Source: Brucella daejeonensis
Lineage (GTDB): Bacteria > Pseudomonadota > Alphaproteobacteria > Rhizobiales > Rhizobiaceae
Assembly: GCF_014199265.1 (NCBI RefSeq)
Contig: NZ_JACIJG010000016.1
Location: 1-64,000, forward strand
Direction: 5' to 3'
DNA: 64,000 bases
The first letter of the stretch is position 1. Each line of letters begins with the position of its first letter. Both the position numbers and the translations under genes were made by a program. Below are positions 54,444-63,339 of the stretch, one piece after another. The notes below the pieces were generated by a model. That model did no database searches. It saw only the letters and a list, made by a program, of their open reading frames with translations, and had not been told where the DNA came from.

Positions 54444-55085
54444 TCAGCAGATTTCGTCGGTGATACCTTCGGCGGCGTAGGCGCGCCTTACAGACGGAAG
54501 GGCGATGACCTTATCGAGCAATCTTGAGATGTTGGGGCGTGTCCGTGGCGGTTTCGTCATCGGTCGGGCCCAACGGCACAGCATGACCAGATAGAAATCT
54601 GCCGCACTCAGTTTGTCGCCCATGATCAGCGGGCCGTTGGCTTTGAGATGATCTTCGATAACATCGAGAAAATTGCTGGCGCGTGTTTCAGCGCCCCGTC
54701 TGATGACCTCGATTGCCTCAAGGTCAGCGCCTCCGATGCGTTCCGGATACTGCCAGACCATGAGTTCTTCCTGTAGCGAATTCGTCAGGAAGAACAGCCA
54801 CTGGTAAAATTTCGCCCGCTCGTCGGTACCGAATTTGGGTGCAAGCCCAGCTTCAGGGTGCCTGTCGAGCAGATAAAGAACGATGGCAGCGGCTTCGTTA
54901 ATAATTAACCCGTCATCCTCAAGCGTAGGAATGCGGCCATTCGGATTGATTTTCAGATATTCCGAAGACTTTTGTGCATTTACTTCGCGGTCAACAAGAA
55001 CAAGGTTATGCTCAACGCCTATTTCTTCGAGAACCATATGCGGAGCTGCATTTGCATTTCCGGGGTAATAGTGGAGTTTATACAC
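54444..55085 (-). CDS. Glutathione S-transferase
   Basis: 213 residues. Thioredoxin-fold N-domain (YKLHYYPGNANAAPHMVLEEIGVEHNLV...NPNGRIPTLEDDGLIINEAAAIVLYLLDRHP), with the Glu-Ala pair for glutathione binding, then the helical C-domain. The start appears to be GTG at 55085 with GAAGGA nine bases upstream, because the fold begins there; the frame is open further upstream without conserved sequence. 64 bp upstream of the agmatinase gene and probably co-transcribed. Confidence 0.8.
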   Translation of the reverse strand: MYKLHYYPGNANAAPHMVLEEIGVEHNLVLVDREVNAQKSSEYLKINPNGRIPTLEDDGLIINEAAAIVLYLLDRHPEAGLAPKFGTDERAKFYQWLFFLTNSLQEELMVWQYPERIGGADLEAIEVIRRGAETRASNFLDVIEDHLKANGPLIMGDKLSAADFYLVMLCRWARPMTKPPRTRPNISRLLDKVIALPSVRRAYAAEGITDEIC

Positions 55086-55222
55086 TTTATATTTCCTTCT
55101 GGCGGTTTCGGCAAAAGGATTATAATTTGACACTATATTGGCCACAATCGCGTATCTCCGTCGATCTTGGCCAAAAGCACGGCGAATCTGGCCGCACGCA
55201 ATGAAATGAGGTTGAGCAAGCG

Positions 55223-56194
55223 ATGCCGACACCCCAACGCAAAACGGTTGCCCTGATCGTTCCTCCAAACGCGCAATCACTGGATGTTTCAGGACCGCTC
55301 GACGTCTTCCTCGAAGCAAACAGGCAGGCACCGGATCGGGTAGCCTATGATATCCGGCTCGTTTCTACCGCACCGGACAGGACCGTGAAGGCGGGAGGAA
55401 TGACGCTTGTTGCCGATGCTTCAATCGCAACAAAAATTGAGCAGATCGATACGCTGCTCGTCGCAGGCACGCCCGAATATCATCAGGCCGATGCAGCAAC
55501 CGGGCTGCATGACTGGTTGCGGCATCATGCGCCGCAGGCTCGCCGCTACGGCTCGGTCTGCACCGGCGCTTTCTTTCTTGGCGCCGCCGGACTGCTCGAC
55601 AACCGCACCGTGACGACGCATTGGCAACATGCAGGCGAACTTGCCAACCGTTTTCCAGCTGCCCGTGTTATTCCCGATATGATTTATGTCGAAGATGGGC
55701 CCCTCTACACATCGGCCGGTGTAACGGCGGGCATAGACCTCGCGTTGAAACTGATCGAGGACGATCATGGACGAGAACTTGCATTGACGGTAGCACGCCG
55801 TCTGGTGGTCTTTTTGAAAAGACCGGGCGGGCAGTCTCAATTCAGTGCCCATCTTGCGGCTCAAATTGCCACGGAAGGGCGCATACAGGCAATACAGCAC
55901 TGGATTCTCGACCATCTGTCGATGGATCTGACAATTGCCAGCCTCGCAGCGCGTGCTGCGATGAGCGTGCGGAATTTTACACGCGTCTTTCAGGAGGATG
56001 CCGGTGTCACCCCCGGCGATTTTGTCGAGATGGCTCGCGTTGACGCGGCCCGAAGACTACTCGAGGATACCGAAATCCCCTTGCAACGCGTCGCGTCGCA
56101 AAGCGGTTTCAGCAATCCGGACACGATGCGCAGGGCTTTTCTTCGTCGCATCGGCACGGGGCCGAGCGAATATCGGGAGCGATTTCAACGCTGA
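55223..56194 (+). CDS. GlxA-family AraC/DJ-1 regulator
   Basis: 323 residues. An N-terminal DJ-1/PfpI-like domain (VALIVPPNAQSLDVSGPLDVF...YGSVCTGAFFLGAAGLLDNRTVTTHW, with the pseudo-nucleophile Cys) is followed by an AraC double HTH (LTIASLAARAAMSVRNFTRVFQEDAGVTPGDFVEMARVDAARRLLEDTEIPLQRVASQSGFSNPDTMRRAFLRRIGTGPSEYRERF). Divergent from the GST gene; the gap contains TTGGCCA and TTGGCCAA about 30 bp apart, a possible operator pair. Confidence 0.86.
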   Translation: MPTPQRKTVALIVPPNAQSLDVSGPLDVFLEANRQAPDRVAYDIRLVSTAPDRTVKAGGMTLVADASIATKIEQIDTLLVAGTPEYHQADAATGLHDWLRHHAPQARRYGSVCTGAFFLGAAGLLDNRTVTTHWQHAGELANRFPAARVIPDMIYVEDGPLYTSAGVTAGIDLALKLIEDDHGRELALTVARRLVVFLKRPGGQSQFSAHLAAQIATEGRIQAIQHWILDHLSMDLTIASLAARAAMSVRNFTRVFQEDAGVTPGDFVEMARVDAARRLLEDTEIPLQRVASQSGFSNPDTMRRAFLRRIGTGPSEYRERFQR

Positions 56195-56423
56195 CGAATA
56201 ATGTTGCAATGCCCATTTGAGCGCGAAATTGATCAGGCGATCGACATCACGAACCTCATCTTGGTTGCAGATTAATGACCCAACCATCCGATGGATAAGC
56301 TCGCATACGGAGACTTTGCGTCCGAACCGAATGCGTGCTGTCAGCCGGAACACGCCACACCACTCGGGATTTTCCGGGATGTTGTGCGGCTGGGAGCTAC
56401 GAGGTCAATTATCGCATCCGTAG

Positions 56424-57317
56424 TCACAGCGGCCATCGTTCGGGGTCATAGACCACGGGCAGATCAAGTTCGCGCGAGGCCAAATTGCCGCCAGCCCGGG
56501 CACGGGCACGCTGGCTGACTTCCCGAGCTGTATCAGTATTTGCCAGTTCAAGGATTGCCGCAAAGCTTTCTGCATAATCCGTGACTGTCGGCGTCGGTAT
56601 ACGCCGATCCATCATTTCCTTGGTTTTGGCGATCGATGCATGATTGAACGACGTGACGCGGCGCGCGAGACGGTCGACATAGGCATCAAGTTCAGCGTCT
56701 GGAATGGCGCGATTAATCCAGCCGTAACGTTCGGCAGTCATGGCATCATAGTCTTCAGCACCAAGGATGATCTCGAGTGCCCGGCCACGGCCGACATGTC
56801 TGGGTAACCATTCAAGCCCACCGCCTCCCGGCAGGAGTCCAAAGCCGACTTCAATCTGGCATAGGAGGGCATTTTCGCTGCTGGCAAAACGAAGATCGGA
56901 GGCAACAGCCAATTCGGCGCCGATGCCTCGAGCCCGGCCGCGAATTTTTGTGATCGTCAACACAGGTACTGACGATAGCCAAGCCGCGAATGCGGGCCAG
57001 TTCTCGACAACACTAACAGCACCCGGGATGTCAGGGATATTCGACAGCTGACTAAAGTCGACATGCGCGATGAAGAAGTCCGGGTTGGCGGACTCTATGA
57101 TCACGACGCGTATTCCATTGGCGGGATTGTCGACATATTGCTGTAGCAGGCGCAGCCCGGCAAACACCGCAGGCGTGAAGAGGTTAAATGGTGGATTGTC
57201 AATGACAGCACGCAGTACGCCGGGCCAGGGTTCAGTCACCCGAACGACCTGTGAGGCCGTAAGCGAGGTCGACGGATCGGCAGATGATATGACATTGGAA
57301 TCTGGTGTCGAGGTCAT
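56424..57317 (-). CDS. Enoyl-CoA hydratase/isomerase family protein
   Basis: 297 residues of crotonase fold. The oxyanion-hole strands are VVIIESANPDFFIAHVDFSQL and TITKIRGRARGIGAELAVASDLRFASSENALLCQIEVGFGLLPGGGGLEWLPRHVG. The extension of 35 residues before the fold is Ser/Thr-rich. AGGAGG precedes the ATG at 57317. It is read after the alpha/beta hydrolase with 10 bp between. Substrate unknown. Confidence 0.78.
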   Translation of the reverse strand: MTSTPDSNVISSADPSTSLTASQVVRVTEPWPGVLRAVIDNPPFNLFTPAVFAGLRLLQQYVDNPANGIRVVIIESANPDFFIAHVDFSQLSNIPDIPGAVSVVENWPAFAAWLSSVPVLTITKIRGRARGIGAELAVASDLRFASSENALLCQIEVGFGLLPGGGGLEWLPRHVGRGRALEIILGAEDYDAMTAERYGWINRAIPDAELDAYVDRLARRVTSFNHASIAKTKEMMDRRIPTPTVTDYAESFAAILELANTDTAREVSQRARARAGGNLASRELDLPVVYDPERWPL

Positions 57318-57327
57318 CTTTCGCCTC

Positions 57328-58173
57328 CTATTTCGTGTTGTTGACAAAGGATGCGATATGATCGGCGCTTTCCTGCGGATACTGATGATGTGGGCCATGC
57401 CCCGTCTGTGGGAAGGTCAGCACGCGCAAACTCGGCAATCGGCCAACCATGGCGTGCCAGTTCTCCGTCGGAAAAATGATGTCATGGTCGCCACCAATAT
57501 GGGTAATCGGGATTTGCGTGGATTTCAGAGCCTGAAGCACCGCATCTGCGGGAAACATGGGATTGCGCGGTCCATCTCCAAGCTGAGTCCCTGCCCAATC
57601 GAAGGGGACCGCAGGCGAGACGTCTGTGGTTCGCGCCGCAATTCGTTGCTGAGACAGCTTGGCGGCCATACGGCTGGCGGTCGACTTGGGTTCGAAGAAC
57701 AAGGCCACGATGTCTTCAAAGTCGTTTTCTCGCTTGGCGAGTTCGTAGAACAGAGGATCGCCGTCTTTAGGTAGGTATCCCGGCGGCGTGGTGCCGATCA
57801 GAACCAGATGGCTGACGCGCTGCGGAACCGTAGCGAGCAGGATTTGCGCTGCAACTCCGCCAATCGACCAGCCGCCGACGACAGCTTTTTCTATGTTCAG
57901 CGCATCAAGCAGGTCGGTCGCGTCGATTGCCAGTGATGCGGGATCATAGGTGCGCGCTCCCGTAGAGGCCCCGAGGCCGCTATAATCGAAAGTGATGACC
58001 CTGAACCCATTATTGGCAAGTCCGTCCAGGAACGCTGGGTCCCAGGAATCCATGGTGCCGCGAAACCGCACGCAGAGCAGAATAGGCATGCCTGATCCAA
58101 AGTCCCGGTAGGCAAGTCTCCTTCCACGGACTTCGACATATTGCGTTGGCGTCGTTGTTGCTGTTGCCGACAT
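57328..58173 (-). CDS. Alpha/beta hydrolase
   Basis: 281 residues. Nucleophile Ser103 in GGWSIGG; Asp in GGDHDIIF and His in TGHGPHHQ follow in the right order. Resembles the haloperoxidase/ring-fission-product hydrolase group. First gene of a two-gene operon with the crotonase; a perfect palindrome lies 55 bp upstream. Confidence 0.8.
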   Translation of the reverse strand: MSATATTTPTQYVEVRGRRLAYRDFGSGMPILLCVRFRGTMDSWDPAFLDGLANNGFRVITFDYSGLGASTGARTYDPASLAIDATDLLDALNIEKAVVGGWSIGGVAAQILLATVPQRVSHLVLIGTTPPGYLPKDGDPLFYELAKRENDFEDIVALFFEPKSTASRMAAKLSQQRIAARTTDVSPAVPFDWAGTQLGDGPRNPMFPADAVLQALKSTQIPITHIGGDHDIIFPTENWHAMVGRLPSLRVLTFPQTGHGPHHQYPQESADHIASFVNNTK

Positions 58174-58227
58174 AGCAGTACCTCTCTTTCAACCATCTCA
58201 AGCAGTGCTGTTCTTTATATTATGAAC

Positions 58228-58254
58228 GACATCTATTATAGATGTCAAATGACA
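58228..58254. promoter_or_regulatory. Overlapping palindromic operators before the hydrolase-crotonase operon
   Basis: GACATCTATTATAGATGTC (58228-58246) is a perfect 19-bp dyad; TGTCAAATGACA (58243-58254) overlaps it. Typical size for a TetR or MarR family operator. A partly similar sequence precedes the TetR gene (about 59870). Confidence 0.65.
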
Positions 58255-58309
58255 TATAACGACAAGGCGGATTGGGAAGAGAAAGGAGGTCTTGGATTGA
58301 TCAGCAATG

Positions 58310-58332
58310 CCAATCCGGTTGAACCGGATTGG
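58310..58332. terminator. Perfect palindrome between hydrolase leader and AhpD-like gene
   Basis: CCAATCCGGTT and AACCGGATTGG around a single G, 60 bp beyond the stop of the AhpD-like gene in its direction. It could end that transcript, though no U-run follows; an operator is the alternative. Confidence 0.45.
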
Positions 58333-58392
58333 CTATCGGGCCGAGACAACGATGAATGAAATCGTTCTCGAAGTGTCTGTCCGTCGTGCTTT

Positions 58393-58731
58393 CTAAGCCT
58401 CTGAAAAGGCATCGAACGTGCGGGTCGAGTAGACCAATGCCGCTCCGGCATTCACGCTGATCGCAACGCCGAGCGCCTCCGCAAGTTCTTTTTCGGTGAC
58501 GCCCAGCTTCTTCGCTTCCGCCGCGTGCACAGTGATACACCCGTCGCAGCGAAGGCTGATAGCGACAGCCAGTGCGATCAGTTCCCGGGTCTTGGCATCC
58601 AGATGGCCCGTTTTGGAGCCCGCCTGACCCAGTGTCATATAACCTTTCACGGTGTCCGGACTAAGCTTGGCGATCCCACCGACACCGGCGAGAACCTGAC
58701 TGCGATAATTATTCCAATCCTGCATTGGCAT
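58393..58731 (-). CDS. Carboxymuconolactone decarboxylase/AhpD-like protein
   Basis: 112 residues. The AhpD-type redox motif is SLRCDGCITVHAAEAKKLG, Cys-x-x-Cys with the downstream His. Start at 58731 with AAGGAG upstream. AhpD-like proteins reduce peroxides or peroxiredoxins; the carboxymuconolactone decarboxylase name comes only from the fold. It is divergent from the AraC gene. Confidence 0.82.
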   Translation of the reverse strand: MPMQDWNNYRSQVLAGVGGIAKLSPDTVKGYMTLGQAGSKTGHLDAKTRELIALAVAISLRCDGCITVHAAEAKKLGVTEKELAEALGVAISVNAGAALVYSTRTFDAFSEA

Positions 58732-58837
58732 GTTAGTCTCCTTGATCAGTTGGCAATGTATATTTGGAACCATATGGCACTGCATGGAATGACCAGGCGG
58801 TGCAGCGCGATGTCCGCGCGGATCAAAGGAAAAGCTG

Positions 58838-59800
58838 TTGACGGCGAACTCTACCGGCGACCTGTTAAGCGCTTTGGCGCCGCTTCTGCGCGTTCGACCT
58901 GTCCTTGAGGATTTTTGTCGGTTCGGTGGAGAATGGGCATCGCCGCACGCCCAGTTGGAGCAAGGTTGGGCGCAATTCCATATTGTGACGCGTGGAACCT
59001 GCATCGTCGAGCGTATTGGGCAGGAAAATATCCGGCTTGATGCGGGCGATATTCTTCTGCTTCCGCACGGCGATGGCCATTTCGTTCGCAGCCGTACCGG
59101 AACGGGCAAGTCGCGGATGATCGCTGAATTCAGGAATGCCATACGCAATCGCAGCACCGTTGACATACAGCCCGACACCGAACTGGTCTGTGGCCAGCTG
59201 GAATTTGAAGCAGGCAAAGACAGCCCACTCATTGCCATCCTGCCAGACACGATTGTTCTTCACACGGCAGATGAGCCTTTGCTGGAGCGTTTCGGATACC
59301 TTCTCGGCGGGATTCGTGAAGAACTTGATACAGCACGCGCTGGTTCGGAGATCGTTGCCGCGGACCTCGCTCGGGCCTTGTTCGTGCTGATGATACGCTT
59401 CCATCTGGAGCAGATGCAGGAACTGGGGGACATGCTGCCTATGCTGAAGAATCCGGTTGCGTCACGAGTGGTTCTGGCGTTGCTGCACGATCCGGCACGG
59501 GACTGGTCGCTTGAAGCCATGGCGGAAACGGGGATCACCTCGCGTGCAACATTGGTGCGTACATTCCGCAATATCTGCGGCAAGCCACCGATGGCTTTTC
59601 TCCAGGATATTCGGCTGGCTCTCGCCCGACAACAGTTGATCGGCACGAATGAGTCTATCGCCAAAATCGCGTCTCGAATTGGGTATCAATCGGAGGGGGC
59701 CTTCAGTCGCGCATTCTATCGCCACCATGGCATTCGTCCCGGTGCGCTGCGCAATACGAACGGAGAAGTGCGTATGGGCGATATGCAGGTGCAAACTTAA
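58838..59800 (+). CDS. AraC-family regulator with cupin N-domain
   Basis: 320 residues. The N-terminal cupin_6-like domain (LLSALAPLLRVRPVLEDFCRFGGEW...LDAGDILLLPHGDGHFVRS) is followed by a C-terminal HTH (DWSLEAMAETGITSRATLVRTFRNICGKPPMAFLQDIRLALARQQLIGTNESIAKIASRIGYQSEGAFSRAFYRHHGIRPG). It apparently starts at TTG with AAAGGA upstream; no in-frame ATG is near. Divergent from, and likely controlling, the AhpD-like gene. Confidence 0.82.
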   Translation: MTANSTGDLLSALAPLLRVRPVLEDFCRFGGEWASPHAQLEQGWAQFHIVTRGTCIVERIGQENIRLDAGDILLLPHGDGHFVRSRTGTGKSRMIAEFRNAIRNRSTVDIQPDTELVCGQLEFEAGKDSPLIAILPDTIVLHTADEPLLERFGYLLGGIREELDTARAGSEIVAADLARALFVLMIRFHLEQMQELGDMLPMLKNPVASRVVLALLHDPARDWSLEAMAETGITSRATLVRTFRNICGKPPMAFLQDIRLALARQQLIGTNESIAKIASRIGYQSEGAFSRAFYRHHGIRPGALRNTNGEVRMGDMQVQT

Positions 59801-59869
59801 ATTCGGAACTTCAAAATATTAATCTCAAGGCAAAGCTGCGCGAGATTCGATAGGGAATATGCTGCTTGA

Positions 59870-59912
59870 CATTTATGATTATGATCGCAATCTAAATATA
59901 TCGCTCATAAAA
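59870..59912. promoter_or_regulatory. Candidate TetR autoregulatory site
   Basis: TTGACATTTATGATTATGA opens a region with the inverted arms TTTATGA and TCATAAA about 30 bp apart, ending just before the tetR start. TTGACA may be the -35 box. Confidence 0.4.
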
Positions 59913-59926
59913 ATGCAGAGGACATC

Positions 59927-60535
59927 ATGCGGGTTAGCCGGGAAGTTGCGGAGGAAAATCGTAGGCGGGTAATTACCTCATCGAGCCAATTGTTCCGCGA
60001 ACGCGGTTTCGATGGTATCAGCATCGCCGATCTGATGCAGGCTGCCGGATTGACTCATGGAGGGTTCTACAAACAATTCGCCTCGAAAGAGGATTTGATA
60101 CGGGCTGCCTGCGAGCAAGCCATGACCGAGAACCTTTCGTTCTGGAGGGGAAAACTTGGGAACGGAGAGAGCCATGGCGACCTGATGAATTTTGTGCGAG
60201 CCTATCTTTCTCAGGCGCATCGGGAGCAACCTGAATATGGGTGCTTTCTGTCAGCGCTGGCATCCGAAGCCCCACGGCATGAAGAGCCGGTCAGACATAT
60301 ATTTGTCGAGACCATAGAGGCCTACTGCGCCCTGTTGTCTCCACTCATGTCACGGGATTCTGAAACGAGCAATCGTGATGCTGCCTTGGCGACATTGTCT
60401 CAAATGGTCGGAGCGCTTACTCTCGCGCGAGCCGTGCCTGACCGGAAACTCTCTAGCGAAATCCTCGAAGCATCCATTCGCTCGATCAGTGACCGAACAG
60501 CTTCGGCGACAAGCAGGACGGGAGATGCAGATTGA
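59927..60535 (+). CDS. TetR-family regulator
   Basis: 202 residues. The N-terminal HTH is RRRVITSSSQLFRERGFDGISIADLMQAAGLTHGGFYKQFASKEDLIRAACEQAM, resembling the TetR group with GGFYxHF. The C-terminal ligand domain is not assigned. Possible targets are the hydrolase-crotonase operon or itself. Confidence 0.84.
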   Translation: MRVSREVAEENRRRVITSSSQLFRERGFDGISIADLMQAAGLTHGGFYKQFASKEDLIRAACEQAMTENLSFWRGKLGNGESHGDLMNFVRAYLSQAHREQPEYGCFLSALASEAPRHEEPVRHIFVETIEAYCALLSPLMSRDSETSNRDAALATLSQMVGALTLARAVPDRKLSSEILEASIRSISDRTASATSRTGDAD

Positions 60536-60581
60536 CTATGCCGCGAACTCGGCAAAGACCTTGAAAGGCAAGTGATTGTCG

Positions 60582-60734
60582 ATTGTCATGGTGAACTGGT
60601 TCTTGCCGATCATAAGCGGCCTCAATATTAATAAGAGTGGTAGGCACCGAATGGTCCCTAAGAGCTATCATCGGTTTTGGGATTCGCTTAATGGCGCGAT
60701 GGTACCGTTCGAGGATCTTTTTAAGATATTTGAC
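60582..60734 (-). mobile_element. IS6-family transposase C-terminal remnant
   Basis: The minus frame reads VKYLKKILERYHRAIKRIPK then MIALRDHSVPTTLINIEAAY. This mirrors the IS6/IS240 end NNIVEQDHRAIKRR...GLKSFRTAAITLAGIE, including the third catalytic Glu. The rest of the transposase and the IS ends are gone. It lies between tetR and the AbrB gene. Confidence 0.6.
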
Positions 60735-60872
60735 CGTGGAACTGGAACTATACGGCTTCGAAGTTGCGCTGGGGTCTTGCTGATGAATGACACTCAATAA
60801 GTGGACAGGGCAAACCAAAGGCAATTCATTGTGGCTGCCGAAGCTGTTCCATCTTTCCTGAAAGACGCGATA

Positions 60873-61904
60873 TCAGCGAGTGTGGGCTGCGAAAGACATC
60901 CAAAAACGATGAGCAAAGCCATTCACGATGAAGGCGCGCGTAACGTGAAAAATTGTCACTAACGCGACGTTCAGCTTCAGGATATCGGCTGTTGCAGCCA
61001 TTTCGCTGAAACCGCCCGGTGAAACAGCAAGGAGCGAACTCGCAACATCCAAACCGGATGCCATCGAAAAAATAATCGAAATGACTGCCATGCACATCAT
61101 GGTGAGCAGAATGAACCCAACCGCAACCCATAACCGGCGCCCGACACTGAGCAGATGCTCGAGCCTGAACCTGGCTCCGATGGTCATCCCTATCATCATC
61201 TGTCCAACGCAAAATAGAGAACGGGGCATCTTTCCGGATGCCAGGCCCATTACAGCAAGCACAGCCGCCCCCAGCAACGCACCTATCATCCAGGGATTGT
61301 TCAAGCGCAGAAACCGGGCCGATGTTACACCGGCCACAGCCGCAACTGCGACATAGAATCCAGGAAGCGGCGTCAGTGGCGTCGAGATGCCGTCATTTAT
61401 GAATGCACCGTGGAGGTCCAGATGCACCATCAGAGGCGGCAGAATGCAGACGGCAATAGCAACGCGAAGAGCCTGAATAATAGCGACGACTTCGTTTTGT
61501 CCGCCGGCGCGATCCGCTATGTTGGCCATCTCGCTGAGACCGCCGGGCACCATCGCGAAATACCCAGTCGCGGGGTTTGTATTTAACGCCGCGGCAAGGA
61601 GACGACCGAGAAAAAGCGCGAGAAAAAGCGCGGCGATATTGATCACGATTGCCGCCGGTATCCATATCCAGAGCGTCTGAACCGACGCCAATGTCAGATT
61701 CAGTCCTACCGCGCTTCCTACGATCATCTGACCGCCTTTTCTGGCGGTCAGATTGGCGAATGTTTGCCTGCCGCTAAGCGAGATGGCGGCGCTCACTGTC
61801 ATTGGCCCAATGACCCAGGCCAAAGGCACACCGGCCGCAGACATCACGAACGCAACCGCGGCTGCGATTAAAAGCGACAGGATGCGTTCGCAATTCGCCT
61901 TCAT
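60873..61904 (-). CDS. AbrB-family membrane protein
   Basis: 343 residues with about ten hydrophobic segments. Two repeated halves each contain a VPGGLSEMA / SPGGFSEMA motif, the AbrB (putative ammonia monooxygenase-named) family signature. Its physiological role is unclear; regulators of aidB expression and transport have been proposed. Here it starts 4 bp after the MmgE/PrpD gene ends and probably transports a related acid. Confidence 0.82.
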   Translation of the reverse strand: MKANCERILSLLIAAAVAFVMSAAGVPLAWVIGPMTVSAAISLSGRQTFANLTARKGGQMIVGSAVGLNLTLASVQTLWIWIPAAIVINIAALFLALFLGRLLAAALNTNPATGYFAMVPGGLSEMANIADRAGGQNEVVAIIQALRVAIAVCILPPLMVHLDLHGAFINDGISTPLTPLPGFYVAVAAVAGVTSARFLRLNNPWMIGALLGAAVLAVMGLASGKMPRSLFCVGQMMIGMTIGARFRLEHLLSVGRRLWVAVGFILLTMMCMAVISIIFSMASGLDVASSLLAVSPGGFSEMAATADILKLNVALVTIFHVTRAFIVNGFAHRFWMSFAAHTR

Positions 61905-61907
61905 CTG

Positions 61908-63302
61908 CTATTGCGTACCGAGCAGGGTCGCCAGATCACCCGCTTCATGTTTTTCCATTTCCATGAGCGTGTCGACGATCTGCTGAGCGCGATCCGACGG
62001 AATCGTCTCGGTTGCCAGTTTCAGAAATTTGGCGCAGATATCGGCATCGGACGCGAAGGAGAACTCGCTGCCTCGCGGCGCCTCGACGGTTTCGGTTTCA
62101 ACATGGCCATCGGCGTAATGGACCTCCACCCGGACCTTGTGCCGGAACCTGGAGCCGAGCGCCGTGATTTCCGGGTCATGTTCGACGCGCACTTTTCTGG
62201 AAAGTGCGATGCGCCGCTCATCGTTCACGCAGTCCGGCCTGAACTGCTGCACGAAGACATCGCCTTCAAGCAAGAGCGTTGCGACGCAGAAAGGAAGATT
62301 GAGCTGTGCGGAGGTCAGTCCCTGGGGCACGTAGGGCCAGCCGACATGATCGACCGTCACTTGCGAACCGTGAACGACGATTTCGTTGATTGATTCTGGC
62401 GTGAAGTCGCGTCGTGCCTTGATGGTGCGAACCGCATCCAGTGTCGTGTGATTGCTGCCCACGCAGGAGTAGAATTTCAACGATATCCGCATCGTCTCCC
62501 AGGTTTCTCCGAAGCCGGCGCGAAGCGCTTCCAGGTCGAACCGATCCGTGGATCTGGAGAACGTCGTGCAGAAGCCGCCGTAGGGCGCCTCGAAGACATC
62601 GATAATGCCGGTGAAGCCGTTGCGTGCCAGAAGCGCGCCATAAAGGCCGCTTTGGGCGGAGCGTCCAGCGTGCATCCGCTTTACCATCGCACCATACTGG
62701 GCCGCCATGAGTCCGGCTGACTGCGTGCCTGCGATTCCGAGCGCATGGGTTGTCTTTTCGGCATCAAGACCGAATGCGCGCGCCGCGCCGGCGGCTGCCG
62801 AAAAAACCCCGACGGTCGCGCCGGAATGCCAGCCCTGACCGATATGCTCCTGTCCCATTGCGATGCCGACCCGGGGACCAATCTCATATCCGGCAACAGT
62901 TGCGGTAAGCAATTCGCGCCCGGAGATCGGGTGTCCCTCGGCGACGGCCATCACGGCGGGAAGGGTGACTGCGCCAACATGCAGAACACCGTGCCGATGC
63001 ACATCGTCGAGTTCAAAGCCCTGAACCTGCGTACCGTTGATCAAGGCTGCGTGTGGCGCTGAAAAGCGATCCTTCGAGCCCCATGTACCTACAGCATCGT
63101 TATTGTCTACATCGCGAAGGGTTTTCTTCAGGATGTCAACCCATTCCAACCGGGCGCCATAAAGAGCACATCCGAATGAATCCAGCATCAAAAGCTTGAT
63201 GCGATGAAGGACTTCCGCGGGAATGTCCTCGTATTTGAGGCCAGCTACGAAGTTTGCGACAGCTTGCGTATATTGATTGTCGATCTCATGATGGGTGGCC
63301 AA
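61908..63302 (-). CDS. MmgE/PrpD-family protein
   Basis: 464 residues. PrpD-like pattern throughout: KLLMLDSFGCALYGARLEW, GTQVQGFELDDVHRHGVLHVGAVTLPAVMAVAEG and ALGIAGTQSAGLMAAQYGAMVKRMHAGRSAQSGLYGALLARNGFTG. The family includes 2-methylcitrate dehydratase and itaconate-type decarboxylases. Start is TTG at 63302 with AGGAGG five bases upstream, better than any ATG. Paired with an isocitrate-lyase-family gene, so a tricarboxylate-like substrate is likely. Confidence 0.82.
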   Translation of the reverse strand: MATHHEIDNQYTQAVANFVAGLKYEDIPAEVLHRIKLLMLDSFGCALYGARLEWVDILKKTLRDVDNNDAVGTWGSKDRFSAPHAALINGTQVQGFELDDVHRHGVLHVGAVTLPAVMAVAEGHPISGRELLTATVAGYEIGPRVGIAMGQEHIGQGWHSGATVGVFSAAAGAARAFGLDAEKTTHALGIAGTQSAGLMAAQYGAMVKRMHAGRSAQSGLYGALLARNGFTGIIDVFEAPYGGFCTTFSRSTDRFDLEALRAGFGETWETMRISLKFYSCVGSNHTTLDAVRTIKARRDFTPESINEIVVHGSQVTVDHVGWPYVPQGLTSAQLNLPFCVATLLLEGDVFVQQFRPDCVNDERRIALSRKVRVEHDPEITALGSRFRHKVRVEVHYADGHVETETVEAPRGSEFSFASDADICAKFLKLATETIPSDRAQQIVDTLMEMEKHEAGDLATLLGTQ

Positions 63303-63339
63303 GATTTCCTCCTGTTTCAGTGGTCGCACCGTGTGGGCC

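Noticed and set aside
56057-56353. A 98-codon minus-strand frame after the GlxA-type gene
   Set aside because: Overlaps the end of the regulator, has no ribosome site and no recognised motif. Possibly a remnant, but not supportable.
60486-60824. The whole 112-codon minus frame as a functional gene
   Set aside because: Only the middle part resembles an IS6 transposase tail and the remainder is not conserved in look, so it is reported as a remnant.
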